NCBI GenBank assembly: GCA_963848375.1
Contig: CAWKDK010000010.1
Span: forward strand, 1-64,000
Length of the DNA stretch: 64,000 nt
From: JAJPJE01 sp963848375
GTDB lineage: Bacteria > Acidobacteriota > Terriglobia > Terriglobales > Acidobacteriaceae
Reading direction: 5' to 3'
Below are positions 25,790 through 35,286 of this stretch, in pieces (positions within the stretch are counted from its first letter, which is position 1; the number at the start of each line of letters is the position of its first letter). The notes under the pieces were generated by a model that did no database searches, was not told the DNA's origin, and saw nothing but the letters and a program-made list of their open reading frames with translations. The position numbers and the translations under genes were made by a program.

Positions 25790-26267
25790 GTTGTTCGGCG
25801 AAAGCGGCCCCGAGTTCCACAAACTTATCGGCGCCACGATTCGTAGTGTCACCGTCGGTATCCTTGGAGTTGCGTTCATCCAAACGGTTCTTGCCGGGAT
25901 TGGTTTTGCGGTAGAGGGACTGCCCAGCGCAGGTTTGTGGGCCATCATCTTCCTCTTCGCAGCCGTGCTTCAGGTCGGAATCCTTGTACTCATCCCTGCT
26001 GTGATTTACGGCTTTGCAATCACCAGCACCACCAAGGCTGTCATCTTCCTAATCTGGTGCGTTATCGTTGCGTTAATGGACAACGTGCTGAAGCCTATCC
26101 TATTGGGGCGCGGCGTCGGTGTTCCCATCATCGTCGTCTTCCTTGGTGCCATCGGTGGATTTATCGCAATGGGGCTTATCGGCCTGTTCGTTGGTGCGAT
26201 CGTCTTGTCCGTGGGCTACAAACTGTTCCTAGCCTGGCTGAATAAACCTGTCGCAACAACAGAGTAG
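25698..26267 (+). CDS. AI-2E (UPF0118) family transporter, C-terminal part; frameshifted
   Basis: This 189-residue continuation in the +1 frame has five membrane helices and the conserved family segments GLPSAGLWAIIFLFAAVLQ, VALMDNVLKPILLGRG and a terminal FVGAIVLSVGYKLFLAWL. The AI-2E motif region is intact, so damage is limited to one indel. The two parts overlap by about 90 bases. A single-base sequencing error in the T homopolymer would make the gene whole. Without that, the permease is inactive. Confidence 0.8.
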   Translation: MLQFVLSIVVAGVLLASAEGAGKATRSLANRLFGESGPEFHKLIGATIRSVTVGILGVAFIQTVLAGIGFAVEGLPSAGLWAIIFLFAAVLQVGILVLIPAVIYGFAITSTTKAVIFLIWCVIVALMDNVLKPILLGRGVGVPIIVVFLGAIGGFIAMGLIGLFVGAIVLSVGYKLFLAWLNKPVATTE

Positions 26268-26544
26268 ATTTGATTCTCTGCAAAGCTGTGGTCGACATAA
26301 GTCCTTTCGCACTCCATGTTCCAAGCTTCTCGCGAAAGTCGGGCTCTCCTCCTATGTGCTGCAAACCGTCAGCTTCCTCCTAGTAATTTCCCCAGTAGCA
26401 AGCTGCGAGGCCCTGAGCGAAAAATAGAAAGCACGACGACATGCTTCGGATCTGGCGCGAGTGCAAGTAATGCCAACAGCGATCTAGAACCTGAAGGACC
26501 AAAGACGCGGCGCGGGCACTCCCGAAATCTTCAAGGATTACGCC

Positions 26545-28467
26545 ATGGATAGCGGCGGAGAAAAACCAACTTCTCAAACCGGTGGGCGGCTCTATGCGGA
26601 GCTTCGTCGGCTGGACTGGGCGAAAGGACTCAGTGAAGAAACGTTTGCTGCCATTGTGAGCACGGCTGAGTGGGTCGAGTTTCGCGCTGGCGACGTGGTT
26701 ATTGAAGTCGAATCAGAGATCGCCCACGTGTCCTTCATTATCACGGGCCGGTTAGAAGCAACGCTTTACGATTCGCTGGGCAAGGAGATTCTGAAAGATA
26801 CGCTTGTCCGAGGATCAGCCATTGGATTGTTTGCCCTGGGTCTATCGGATCGCTCTCACATGCAAGTCCAGGCTACCGAGCCTTCGACGGCAATACGATT
26901 GACGTTATCGGACCTGCTGCGGCTGAGCGCGAAGTATGCAGATTTTCAACTCTCGATGTTCCGATTGGCAGCGAGCAGGTTTAAAAAATATGTAATGGAA
27001 GTCGATCGTTCGCTTCCGCGGCCGTCCGTGGTGGGCATTGTTCATCACTCCGAAGCCAGCCGTCCGCTCGTCGTTCGATTGGCACGTCGACTTCGAGACC
27101 TGTACGAGTCTCCCTGTGTCGTTGGCGATGACGCGCGCTGGAAACCAGATGCAGATATCCCCTTTATGTTCCTCGCCGGAGGTGACGAGCAACAAAGCAT
27201 TCTTCAAGAGTGGGCCTCGCATAGGCGACTCCTGGTGGATGTTCGCGCGGATCATCCATTAGAGGAAATGATGCGGTTCTTGGGTTACGTCGACGTAGCG
27301 CTTTGGTGTGTTCGTCCGCAAGATGCGCGCGCAGCAGTAGGTCTCCTCCAACAATTAGAGAAGAGCATACCTAAATGGCGAGAAAAGGTCCGGATCGTGT
27401 GGCTTCTCGACGCCAAGGCCCCATTTGCTCCGTATGTGCCAGAGTTGTCCGAACTCGCCGAACGAGACTTCAAGCTCACTTTTGATGCGCCTGGACCAAA
27501 CCAGGGCGCTTTGCTACAGCATGGATTCGAACGCATCGTTCATCATCTGCGAGGCATTCAGATCGGGTTGGCCCTCGGAGGTGGCGCCGCTCGCGGCATG
27601 GCTCATCTCGGAGTGCTCAAAGCCCTTGAGCAACGTGGCATTTACATCGACATGCTCGCGGGCACGAGTGCCGGCGCACTGACCGGCGTGATGTACGCAG
27701 CAGGCTTGGATCCTGATTACATCATCCATCGTTTCAAGGCCGACTTACAGCCATCGTGGTTCTTTCGACAGCTGCCCGGTGGCGGCTACTGGTATTTGCT
27801 CTATAAGTACAGACGAAACCAGTTCGCCTCGATGCTGCGGAGATATCTGGATCATGCCAGGATGGAGCAATTGATTTTTCCGATGTTTGCAATCTCCGTC
27901 GATCTCGTCGAAGGAGAACCGCTGGTGCGCGAGGCCGGCGATGCCGTGATCAGTGTGCTGGAAAGTATTAATCTTCCTCCCCTCTCCCTTCCCATCATTC
28001 GATCAGGCCAGGCGTTGGTAGATGGCGGTCTGCTCAACAATATTCCCGCCAACGTGCTGGTCGCCAAGGGATGCAACTTTGTCATCGCATCGAGTGTCAC
28101 TGCAAAGCTAGAGAAAGATTTTGGAGAAATCCGCTCCAAGGGGCGCTCGCGCAGCCGTGGTTTCTTTTCAACCCTTCAAGTGATCATGCGACAGACCATG
28201 ATTCAAGGTCACAAGATGAACTCCGTTGGAGTGCAGCCGGCAGACTTCGTGATTGCGCCCGATGTGACCTCGTTTGATATATCGGAATTCACTCGTGCCG
28301 ACGAAATGGCGCGCATCGGAGAAATAACAACGAATGCAACCGTCGCAAAGCTGAGCGAGATGCTTAACAAACTTGATCCTCAACTCTTCAAGAGTTCAGC
28401 GGTTCCACTGAGCGAGACGGGCGCTGGCATCGTAAGCGGAAGCAGATGCGATCAGGAAGCTGCGTGA
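26545..28467 (+). CDS. Patatin-like phospholipase with cyclic-nucleotide-binding domain
   Basis: This 640-residue protein resembles bacterial neuropathy-target-esterase-like proteins. An N-terminal cNMP-binding beta-roll (about 35-150) is followed by a central receiver-like domain without phospho-acceptor signs (about 160-315) and a C-terminal patatin domain. The latter has the oxyanion loop GGGAARGMAHLG, the nucleophile G-T-S375-A-G, and the DGG dyad with Asp493. It likely hydrolyses acyl chains of phospholipids or lysophospholipids at the membrane, controlled by a nucleotide or ligand. ATG start; no clear ribosome site. The phosphoketolase gene follows on the same strand. Confidence 0.9.
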   Translation: MDSGGEKPTSQTGGRLYAELRRLDWAKGLSEETFAAIVSTAEWVEFRAGDVVIEVESEIAHVSFIITGRLEATLYDSLGKEILKDTLVRGSAIGLFALGLSDRSHMQVQATEPSTAIRLTLSDLLRLSAKYADFQLSMFRLAASRFKKYVMEVDRSLPRPSVVGIVHHSEASRPLVVRLARRLRDLYESPCVVGDDARWKPDADIPFMFLAGGDEQQSILQEWASHRRLLVDVRADHPLEEMMRFLGYVDVALWCVRPQDARAAVGLLQQLEKSIPKWREKVRIVWLLDAKAPFAPYVPELSELAERDFKLTFDAPGPNQGALLQHGFERIVHHLRGIQIGLALGGGAARGMAHLGVLKALEQRGIYIDMLAGTSAGALTGVMYAAGLDPDYIIHRFKADLQPSWFFRQLPGGGYWYLLYKYRRNQFASMLRRYLDHARMEQLIFPMFAISVDLVEGEPLVREAGDAVISVLESINLPPLSLPIIRSGQALVDGGLLNNIPANVLVAKGCNFVIASSVTAKLEKDFGEIRSKGRSRSRGFFSTLQVIMRQTMIQGHKMNSVGVQPADFVIAPDVTSFDISEFTRADEMARIGEITTNATVAKLSEMLNKLDPQLFKSSAVPLSETGAGIVSGSRCDQEAA

Positions 28468-28631
28468 TGAAAGGCGACTCCAGTGCACTTGCGTGCGACT
28501 TATTCCAGCAGCGCTAACGCTCAACGGCGGGTCTGCTCTGCAACTCGTAAACGAAATACAGAAGCGCAGCAACCTGCGTGAGGTGCACCGCGACAGACGC
28601 GACGGTCACCGGCAACGAATATGGAGGAGTC

Positions 28632-31082
28632 ATGGAAGGGGCACTCATCGACATGAACGCGCAAACAAAAGCCGCAAAGCTAAGTACACAGGACCGACTC
28701 TCTACCGAGGAGCTTCACAATATCGACGCCTATTGGCGTGCTTGCAATTACCTCGCAGCCGGCATGATTTATCTGCGCGACAATCCTTTGCTCCGCGAGC
28801 CTCTAAAGGCTTCTCATGTTAAGCAGCGACTATTGGGTCATTGGGGCTCCAGCCCCGGTTTGAGCTTCACTTATGTTCACCTCAACCGCCTGATCAAGAA
28901 ATATGACCTCGATGCCATCTTTCTAGCCGGTCCGGGCCACGGTGCACCGGGAGTGCTTGGCCCCGTTTACCTTGAGGGCACATATTCCGAGATTTACCCC
29001 AACAAGAGCGAGGACGTTGATGGCATGCGCACGTTCTTTAGGGAGTTCTCGTTTCCTGGCGGCATCGGCAGCCACTGCACCCCTGAAACACCAGGGTCCA
29101 TCCATGAAGGAGGCGAACTGGGGTACAGCATCTCCCACGCCTTCGGAGCTGCTTTTGATAATCCCGATCTTTTAGTCACGGTAATGGTCGGTGATGGAGA
29201 GGCAGAGACTGGGCCACTTGCCACATCCTGGCACTCGAACAAGTTTTTAAATCCCATCCGCGACGGCGCGGTGCTGCCGATCCTCAATCTGAACGGATAC
29301 AAGATCAACAACCCGACGCTCCTCGCGCGCATTTCTCACGAGGAATTGGAAAGCCTGTTCAAGGGCTACGGGTGGACGCCATTCTTCGTAGAGGGCGATG
29401 ACCCTCAGGTTATGCACCAGAAAATGGCTGCGACGCTCGAGAACTGTGTACTCGAGATTCGCCGCATTCAGCAAGAGGCCAGAGCCAGTGGGAAGCCCAA
29501 TCGAGCGCGCTGGCCAATGATCGTGCTACGCAGTCCGAAAGGATGGACCGGCCCGAAGGAAGTCGACGGTCACAAGATAGAGGGTTTCTGGCGTGCGCAC
29601 CAAGTGCCGCTCGCGGCGATACGCGATAATCCATCGCATTTGAAAGCCCTTGAAGACTGGATGCGCAGCTATCGGCCAGAGGAACTGTTCGATGAGAGTG
29701 GCAAACTCACAGCGGAACTAAAGGCGCTCTCCCCAGTGGGGGAACGCCGCATGAGCGCGAATCCTCACGCCAATGGCGGCCGGTTGCGCAAAGCTTTGCG
29801 CCTTCCGGACTTCCGTAGCTACGCCATAGACGTGAAACAGCCGGGGCAGACTACAGCTGAGAACACTCGTCCTCTCGGCCGATTCTTGCGCGATGTCATG
29901 CGGCAAAACCCTAAGAGCTTTCGCGTCTTCGGCCCTGACGAGAACACATCGAACAAGCTCGACGCAATCTACGAGGTGAGCAAGAAATTGTGGCTCGCGG
30001 ACCAACTGCCAGAAGATGCGGACGGAGGCGAACTATCCACCGATGGTCGAGTGCTCGAAATGCTGTCGGAACACACTCTCGAGGGTTGGCTTGAGGGCTA
30101 TCTTCTCACTGGGCGACATGGATTCTTTTCTACCTACGAAGCTTTCGTGCACGTCATTGATTCCATGTTCAATATGCATGCCAAGTGGCTTGCGTCGTCT
30201 AGCGACTTAAATTGGCGAGCGCCTGTGTCGTCGCTGAACTTGCTTATTACCTCCACCGTCTGGCGACAGGATCACAACGGCTTCACTCATCAAGATCCAG
30301 GCTTCCTCGATCTAGTCGTCAACAAGAGCCCGGATGTTTGCCGTATCTATCTGCCCCCAGACGTCAATACGTTGCTCAGTGTGGCCGATCATTGCCTGAA
30401 GAGCACGGGCTATATCAATGTGATTGTGTCCGACAAGCAAAAGCACTTGCAGTACATGAATATGGACGAAGCTATCGAGCATTGCACCAAAGGCGTCGGC
30501 ATCTGGCGCAAGGCCAGCAATGACGAAGGCTCAGAGCCGGACGTGGTAATGGCTTGCGCTGGCGATATTCCCACGAAAGAGGCTCTGGCAGCGGTAATGC
30601 TGTTGCGCGAGCACTTTCCTGATCTCAAAATCCGCTTCGTAAACGTCGTGGACCTCTATAGGTTAGTCCCCTCGACGGAGCATCCTCATGGTTTGACGGA
30701 TCGAGACTTCGACAGCCTGTTCACAAAAGACAAACCCATCATCTTCAACTTCCACGGTTATCCGTGGTTGATTCATCGCTTGACCTATCGCCGTACAAAT
30801 CACAAAAACCTCCACGTGCGCGGTTACAAGGAAAAAGGAAACATTAATACGCCACTCGATTTGGCTATTAAGAACGAGATCGACCGCTTCAGTCTTGCAA
30901 TCGACGTGATTGATCGGGTCCCTGCGCTGCAGGTGGCGGGTGCTCACGCCAAAGAGATGCTGCGTAACATGCAGATCGACTGCACGAACTATGCGTATGA
31001 GTACGGCGTGGACAAGCCTGAGATCGACCAATGGACTTGGCAGGCTCGCGAGCGAAACGAAACGCCGCGCATGGCAGCCTAG
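28632..31082 (+). CDS. xfp: Phosphoketolase
   Basis: This approximately 816-residue protein starts at ATG 28632 with GGAGG four bases upstream; other ATGs in frame lie at 28578 and 28653. It splits xylulose-5-phosphate or fructose-6-phosphate with phosphate into acetyl-phosphate and an aldose phosphate, using thiamine diphosphate. Signature segments: SPGLSFTYVHLNRLI, GPGHGAPG, FPGGIGSHCTPETPGSIHEGGELGYS, GDGEAETGPLATSWH and KGWTGPK. The length is normal for the family. Acetyl-phosphate may feed acetate or acetyl-CoA formation. It precedes the debranching-enzyme gene by about 60 bp. Confidence 0.95.
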   Translation: MEGALIDMNAQTKAAKLSTQDRLSTEELHNIDAYWRACNYLAAGMIYLRDNPLLREPLKASHVKQRLLGHWGSSPGLSFTYVHLNRLIKKYDLDAIFLAGPGHGAPGVLGPVYLEGTYSEIYPNKSEDVDGMRTFFREFSFPGGIGSHCTPETPGSIHEGGELGYSISHAFGAAFDNPDLLVTVMVGDGEAETGPLATSWHSNKFLNPIRDGAVLPILNLNGYKINNPTLLARISHEELESLFKGYGWTPFFVEGDDPQVMHQKMAATLENCVLEIRRIQQEARASGKPNRARWPMIVLRSPKGWTGPKEVDGHKIEGFWRAHQVPLAAIRDNPSHLKALEDWMRSYRPEELFDESGKLTAELKALSPVGERRMSANPHANGGRLRKALRLPDFRSYAIDVKQPGQTTAENTRPLGRFLRDVMRQNPKSFRVFGPDENTSNKLDAIYEVSKKLWLADQLPEDADGGELSTDGRVLEMLSEHTLEGWLEGYLLTGRHGFFSTYEAFVHVIDSMFNMHAKWLASSSDLNWRAPVSSLNLLITSTVWRQDHNGFTHQDPGFLDLVVNKSPDVCRIYLPPDVNTLLSVADHCLKSTGYINVIVSDKQKHLQYMNMDEAIEHCTKGVGIWRKASNDEGSEPDVVMACAGDIPTKEALAAVMLLREHFPDLKIRFVNVVDLYRLVPSTEHPHGLTDRDFDSLFTKDKPIIFNFHGYPWLIHRLTYRRTNHKNLHVRGYKEKGNINTPLDLAIKNEIDRFSLAIDVIDRVPALQVAGAHAKEMLRNMQIDCTNYAYEYGVDKPEIDQWTWQARERNETPRMAA

Positions 31083-31140
31083 TCATGAACGCAACTTACG
31101 CGCGAAGAAGGACAACTAAGCGGAGTTGTATCGCCCAACG

Positions 31141-33255
31141 ATGAGTAGCATTATGAAAGATAACAATATCAGCATTCTCGATGGATCTACTTTCTTGGTT
31201 TCGAGTGCGAATGGCGATGTCGACGCTGGGCCCGACCAGCCGCATGGTCTTTTCTACAAAGACATGCGCCATTTATCGAAGTGGAAACTCACCATCAAAG
31301 GCATAGCACTCGATGTGCTCTCGACGGACGCCCTCGAGTATTACTACGCTCAGCACTTCTGTGTTCCGCCGACGGGTACTATCTACAAGAACCCCACTAT
31401 CTCCATTGTTCGCCGCCGCTTTGTAGGCGACGGCTTCGTCGAAGAGCTGACTGTTCTCAATCACGGTACCGAGGCAGAAGAAGTCGAGTTGCGTCTGGAG
31501 GCTGACGCAGATTTTGCAGATCTATTTGAAGTCAAAGATGCCCTGAAAAAGAAGGGCAAGCGCTACCGCGAAGTGCGGAACCGGCAGTTGGTGTTGGGTT
31601 ATAAGCGAGATGACTTTATCCGCGAGACGATTATCTCTTCTACAGTCCCGGTCACGGATATCAATTCAAAAGGTGCGACGTTCCGCATCACGCTGCAACC
31701 AAAGACGACATGGAGTTCTCAGTTTCATGTCACGCCTGTGACGGGTGAAACTGTACATCGCCCCAAGTTTGGTACGAAAGAGGGGATATCCATACGAGAA
31801 AACTTAAAGGAATGGCTCGACCAGGCACCCACACTGACCAGTCATCCCGAAGCTGTGCGCCTTTATATGCGCAGCCTGGTAGACGTCGCGTCGCTTCGCT
31901 TCCATCCCGATACCATGTGCGAGTATGCACTTCCGGCGGCTGGCCTTCCTTGGTTCATGGCCTTATTCGGCCGCGACAGCTTGATCACCAGTTATCAGAT
32001 GATGCCTTTTAATTCCGAACTTGCGGCAACCACTCTCACCGCGCTCGCGGCGGCCCAAGGCAAGAGAGAGGAGGAGCTTAGCGAGGAGGAACCAGGACGC
32101 ATCCTTCACGAACTGCGTTTCGGCGAGATGACCCATTTCCGTGAGCGTCCACAGGGGCCCTACTACGGTGCAAGTGATACCACGCCGCTGTTCCTGGTAT
32201 TGCTCGACGAATACGAACGCTGGACTGGCGATGTCAAATTGGTGCGAGCGCTCGAGCCTAACGCGCGTGCCGCCCTGAAGTGGATCGATCACTATGGGGA
32301 TCGCGATGGCGATGGCTACATCGAATACCAGCGCAAGACTAACCTTGGCTTGGAGAATCAGTGCTGGAAGGATTCCTGGAATTCCATCTTATTCCACGAC
32401 GGGACCATCGCTCCTGCCCCTCGAGCCACGTGCGAAATCCAAGGCTACGCGTACGATGCCAAGATTCGGTGCGCACGCCTGGCGCGTGAAATCTGGAAAG
32501 ATGAAATTCTGGCTGCCCAATTGGAAACGCAAGCCGCCGAACTCAAACGCCGGTTCAATAAGGATTACTGGGTCGCCGACCGCCAGTTTTTTGCTCTTGC
32601 ACTCGATGGGCGTAAGAAAAAAGTAGATAGCCTATGCTCAAACGTCGGGCATTTGTTGTGGAGCGGAATCGTGGACGACGACAAGGCGCTCGCGATCCGT
32701 GACCATCTCATGAGTCCGCAAATGTTCTCCGGGTGGGGCATTCGCACCATGGCGCAAGGTGAGGCCGGTTTTAATCCCATCGAGTATCACAACGGTACGG
32801 TGTGGCCGCACGACAGCAGTATCGTTGCAGCGGGACTGGCCCGGTACGGATTCCGTGAGGAAGCAGCGGCAATCATTGCAGGAATATTTGAAGCCAGTGT
32901 GGCCTTCCAGTTCCGATTGCCCGAAACTTTCGCTGGATATGCGCGCTCGCAAACATACTTTCCCGTGCAATACCCCACAGCTTGTCTCCCACAGGCCTGG
33001 GCCGCGGCAGCGCCTATGCTGGGAATTCGCACTTTGCTTGGCCTTGAACCGAAGGGCGAGATCCTCACCTCGGCGCCGGACGCTGTACTGGTTCCATGGA
33101 TGGGCATGCTTACCCTGGAAAACATTCCTGGCCGGTGGGGGCGCGCTACTGTCACGGCGAAGGGCGACGAAAAGGCGGTACTTTCCACGAAAGAGATCTA
33201 TCAACAAGTCTTGTCGCGGCGAGCAACACTCGGAGAAGAAAAGCTAGCAGCCTGA
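31141..33255 (+). CDS. Glycogen-debranching-type amylo-alpha-1,6-glucosidase
   Basis: Start ATG 31141 (704 residues) is preferred over a TTG at 31126. The N-terminal beta domain (DNNISILDGSTFLVSSANGDVD, about 10-230) is the GDE_N_bis type. The C-terminal (alpha/alpha)6 toroid (about 255-680) has GLPWFMALFGRDSLITSYQ, GLENQCWKDSWNSILFHDG and YHNGTVWPHDSSIV with the acidic residues expected of this glycosidase. It is cytoplasmic, without signal peptide. It removes alpha-1,6 branches from glycogen or acts on related glucans; activity is inferred. Confidence 0.9.
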   Translation: MSSIMKDNNISILDGSTFLVSSANGDVDAGPDQPHGLFYKDMRHLSKWKLTIKGIALDVLSTDALEYYYAQHFCVPPTGTIYKNPTISIVRRRFVGDGFVEELTVLNHGTEAEEVELRLEADADFADLFEVKDALKKKGKRYREVRNRQLVLGYKRDDFIRETIISSTVPVTDINSKGATFRITLQPKTTWSSQFHVTPVTGETVHRPKFGTKEGISIRENLKEWLDQAPTLTSHPEAVRLYMRSLVDVASLRFHPDTMCEYALPAAGLPWFMALFGRDSLITSYQMMPFNSELAATTLTALAAAQGKREEELSEEEPGRILHELRFGEMTHFRERPQGPYYGASDTTPLFLVLLDEYERWTGDVKLVRALEPNARAALKWIDHYGDRDGDGYIEYQRKTNLGLENQCWKDSWNSILFHDGTIAPAPRATCEIQGYAYDAKIRCARLAREIWKDEILAAQLETQAAELKRRFNKDYWVADRQFFALALDGRKKKVDSLCSNVGHLLWSGIVDDDKALAIRDHLMSPQMFSGWGIRTMAQGEAGFNPIEYHNGTVWPHDSSIVAAGLARYGFREEAAAIIAGIFEASVAFQFRLPETFAGYARSQTYFPVQYPTACLPQAWAAAAPMLGIRTLLGLEPKGEILTSAPDAVLVPWMGMLTLENIPGRWGRATVTAKGDEKAVLSTKEIYQQVLSRRATLGEEKLAA

Positions 33256-33301
33256 ACCTTGGGCTAGCAACGACAGACGTGGCTGGGTCCAACGGGCATC
33301 G

Positions 33302-35023
33302 TCAGAACTGACGACCCACCGTGGATATTCTCCAGTTTTCGATGAGTGTTTCCACGTCCGATCTCTGCCCGGCTCCCTCGATTCGTTCTTCCAATCCCTG
33401 CGCATGCAGAACATCGCGAACGTCCCCGTGAGTCTCGGCCAGTTTCAGTGATATGCCAGCCTGCGTAAGATACTCTTCTAATTCTGCGAGCATGCGTGCG
33501 CCCGCTAGATCCACATTTGCCGAAGTGGAAAGATCAACTACAACCAGTTTGATCTCCTTGCGATTCTGTATTTGATCCGCGATGTAATTCCTAACGTTTT
33601 GTGCGTTGAAATAGAAAAGACCCGATTCCACCCGCAACACCACTACCTGTGGAACTTCGTAAGCGTCGGGATATCGCGTGCAATCCACAAACCTGCCGCT
33701 GGCAGGAAGCCTCTTTAACTCCACGATTCTTGGGTGCGAGGTGCGCTTCAGAAGCAGGAGGATAGAAAAGATCGCAGCCAGCAGCACTCCTTTCAGAATC
33801 CCGAACAGCAGTACGCCCAGCATCGCCACTAGAGCAATGCGAAACTCCATTCGGTCTGCCCGGTACAGGAGTCGTATTTCGCGTGGCCTTACGAGGCCTC
33901 CGACCGCAAACAGAACGACCGCCGCCAGGACTGGCTGGGGCAAGTTCCGCATGAGGCCGGTAAGAAACAGTAGAACTGCACAGATACTCGCAGAGGCGAA
34001 CACGAGTGCCAGAGGCGTCTGCGCGCCTGCCTTTTCGTTTACGGCTGATTGCGACATGCCTCCGGCGACAGGAAATCCCTGCCCAACACCGGCCGCCAGA
34101 TTGGCTGCTCCGAGTGCCAACAGCTCCTGGTCGGCATTAATCGCGTAGCGATGTTTAAGCGCAAACGTTCGAACAACGGAAATGCTCTCAACATACGAGA
34201 GCAAAAAGCAGGCGAGAGCCAGGCCCAGCAGATCGTCAAGTTCATTCCAGTGCACCAACGGCCAGCTCAGCTTGGGCAGCCCCGCGGGAATTACGCCTAC
34301 GGTCTTCACGCCGCGTTCCGCCAGCGGGAAGAATGACATCATCAGGATTGCCGCTACCACAACGAATAGTGAGACAGGGCGTCCCGGCAGGAAACGGTCG
34401 CCGAGAATCAAGAGAAGCAGCGCACCCAGGCCGACGGCGAGAGTTGGCAGATTGCTCTCACCTAAATGACGAAAAATCTCGAGCAGACGCGTGAAGAAAT
34501 TGCTGCCGCCGGTTGCAATCCCAAATAGTTTCGGCAGTTGGGTGGAAGCGATGACCAGTCCAGCTCCGACCTTGAATCCGCTGAGCACGGTTTCGGATAC
34601 GAAGTTGGCAATATTACCCAAGCGAAAAAACCAGGCGATGATGCCGATGAGTCCAGTTAGCACGGCAACCGCCATTGCCAGTTCGCTTTGTCGACCTAAG
34701 TCGCCTGGTGACATTGCGCCGAGAGCGGAGCCGATCAGGATAGAGATGGCAGAGGTTGGTCCGATCGCCACTTGGCGCGACGTGCCAAAAACCGCGTACG
34801 CAATGCCTCCGACGAGATAGCAATACAACCCGGCTTGCGGGGGAACACCGGCGAGAGAAGCATATGCAAGCGAAACCGGGATCGCGTACGCTGCAAGCGT
34901 CAGCCCTGCCACAAAATCTGGTCGCAACCAACTAACCCTGTAACGCGGCAGCCACTCGGCGATAGGAAAAGCCGAGCTCAGACGAGACCGTGAGTGACTC
35001 TTCTCATTCGCCCGAATATCCAT
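33302..35023 (-). CDS. SulP-family anion transporter with STAS domain
   Basis: This 573-residue permease has about 10-12 membrane helices and a C-terminal cytoplasmic STAS domain (about 430-560, with VVVDLSTSANVDLAGARML). SLC26/SulP signatures are ISLAYASLAGVPPQAGLYC-like near residue 55-70 and GGMSQSAVNEKAGAQTPLA. Substrates in the family include sulfate, bicarbonate and carboxylates, and cannot be told apart here. It is convergent with the debranching gene with about 45 bp between, and 263 bp away from the GH15 gene, so it has its own promoter. Confidence 0.9.
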   Translation of the reverse strand: MDIRANEKSHSRSRLSSAFPIAEWLPRYRVSWLRPDFVAGLTLAAYAIPVSLAYASLAGVPPQAGLYCYLVGGIAYAVFGTSRQVAIGPTSAISILIGSALGAMSPGDLGRQSELAMAVAVLTGLIGIIAWFFRLGNIANFVSETVLSGFKVGAGLVIASTQLPKLFGIATGGSNFFTRLLEIFRHLGESNLPTLAVGLGALLLLILGDRFLPGRPVSLFVVVAAILMMSFFPLAERGVKTVGVIPAGLPKLSWPLVHWNELDDLLGLALACFLLSYVESISVVRTFALKHRYAINADQELLALGAANLAAGVGQGFPVAGGMSQSAVNEKAGAQTPLALVFASASICAVLLFLTGLMRNLPQPVLAAVVLFAVGGLVRPREIRLLYRADRMEFRIALVAMLGVLLFGILKGVLLAAIFSILLLLKRTSHPRIVELKRLPASGRFVDCTRYPDAYEVPQVVVLRVESGLFYFNAQNVRNYIADQIQNRKEIKLVVVDLSTSANVDLAGARMLAELEEYLTQAGISLKLAETHGDVRDVLHAQGLEERIEGAGQRSDVETLIENWRISTVGRQF

Positions 35024-35286
35024 AGGCCAGCTTCTTTACGGCGCCGGTAAGTAGGCGTGGTGCAAAGTCAGCGGAATCGCATGGCATTCGCAAGGTAGGA
35101 CACCGTCGGAATGACGGCGCCCGCTGATCTAACCGACGTTAGTACCGTGGTAAGCCCAGATGCCCTGATCCGGCACTGGCAGTTTTGACAGTTCGCGGGC
35201 TTAATCCTTGCAGAACGTCGCCATATCGGTTCGAACTGACCGCGATATTGGACAACGCAGCGGTAGAGCTGCGGAGTGATTGGCCT

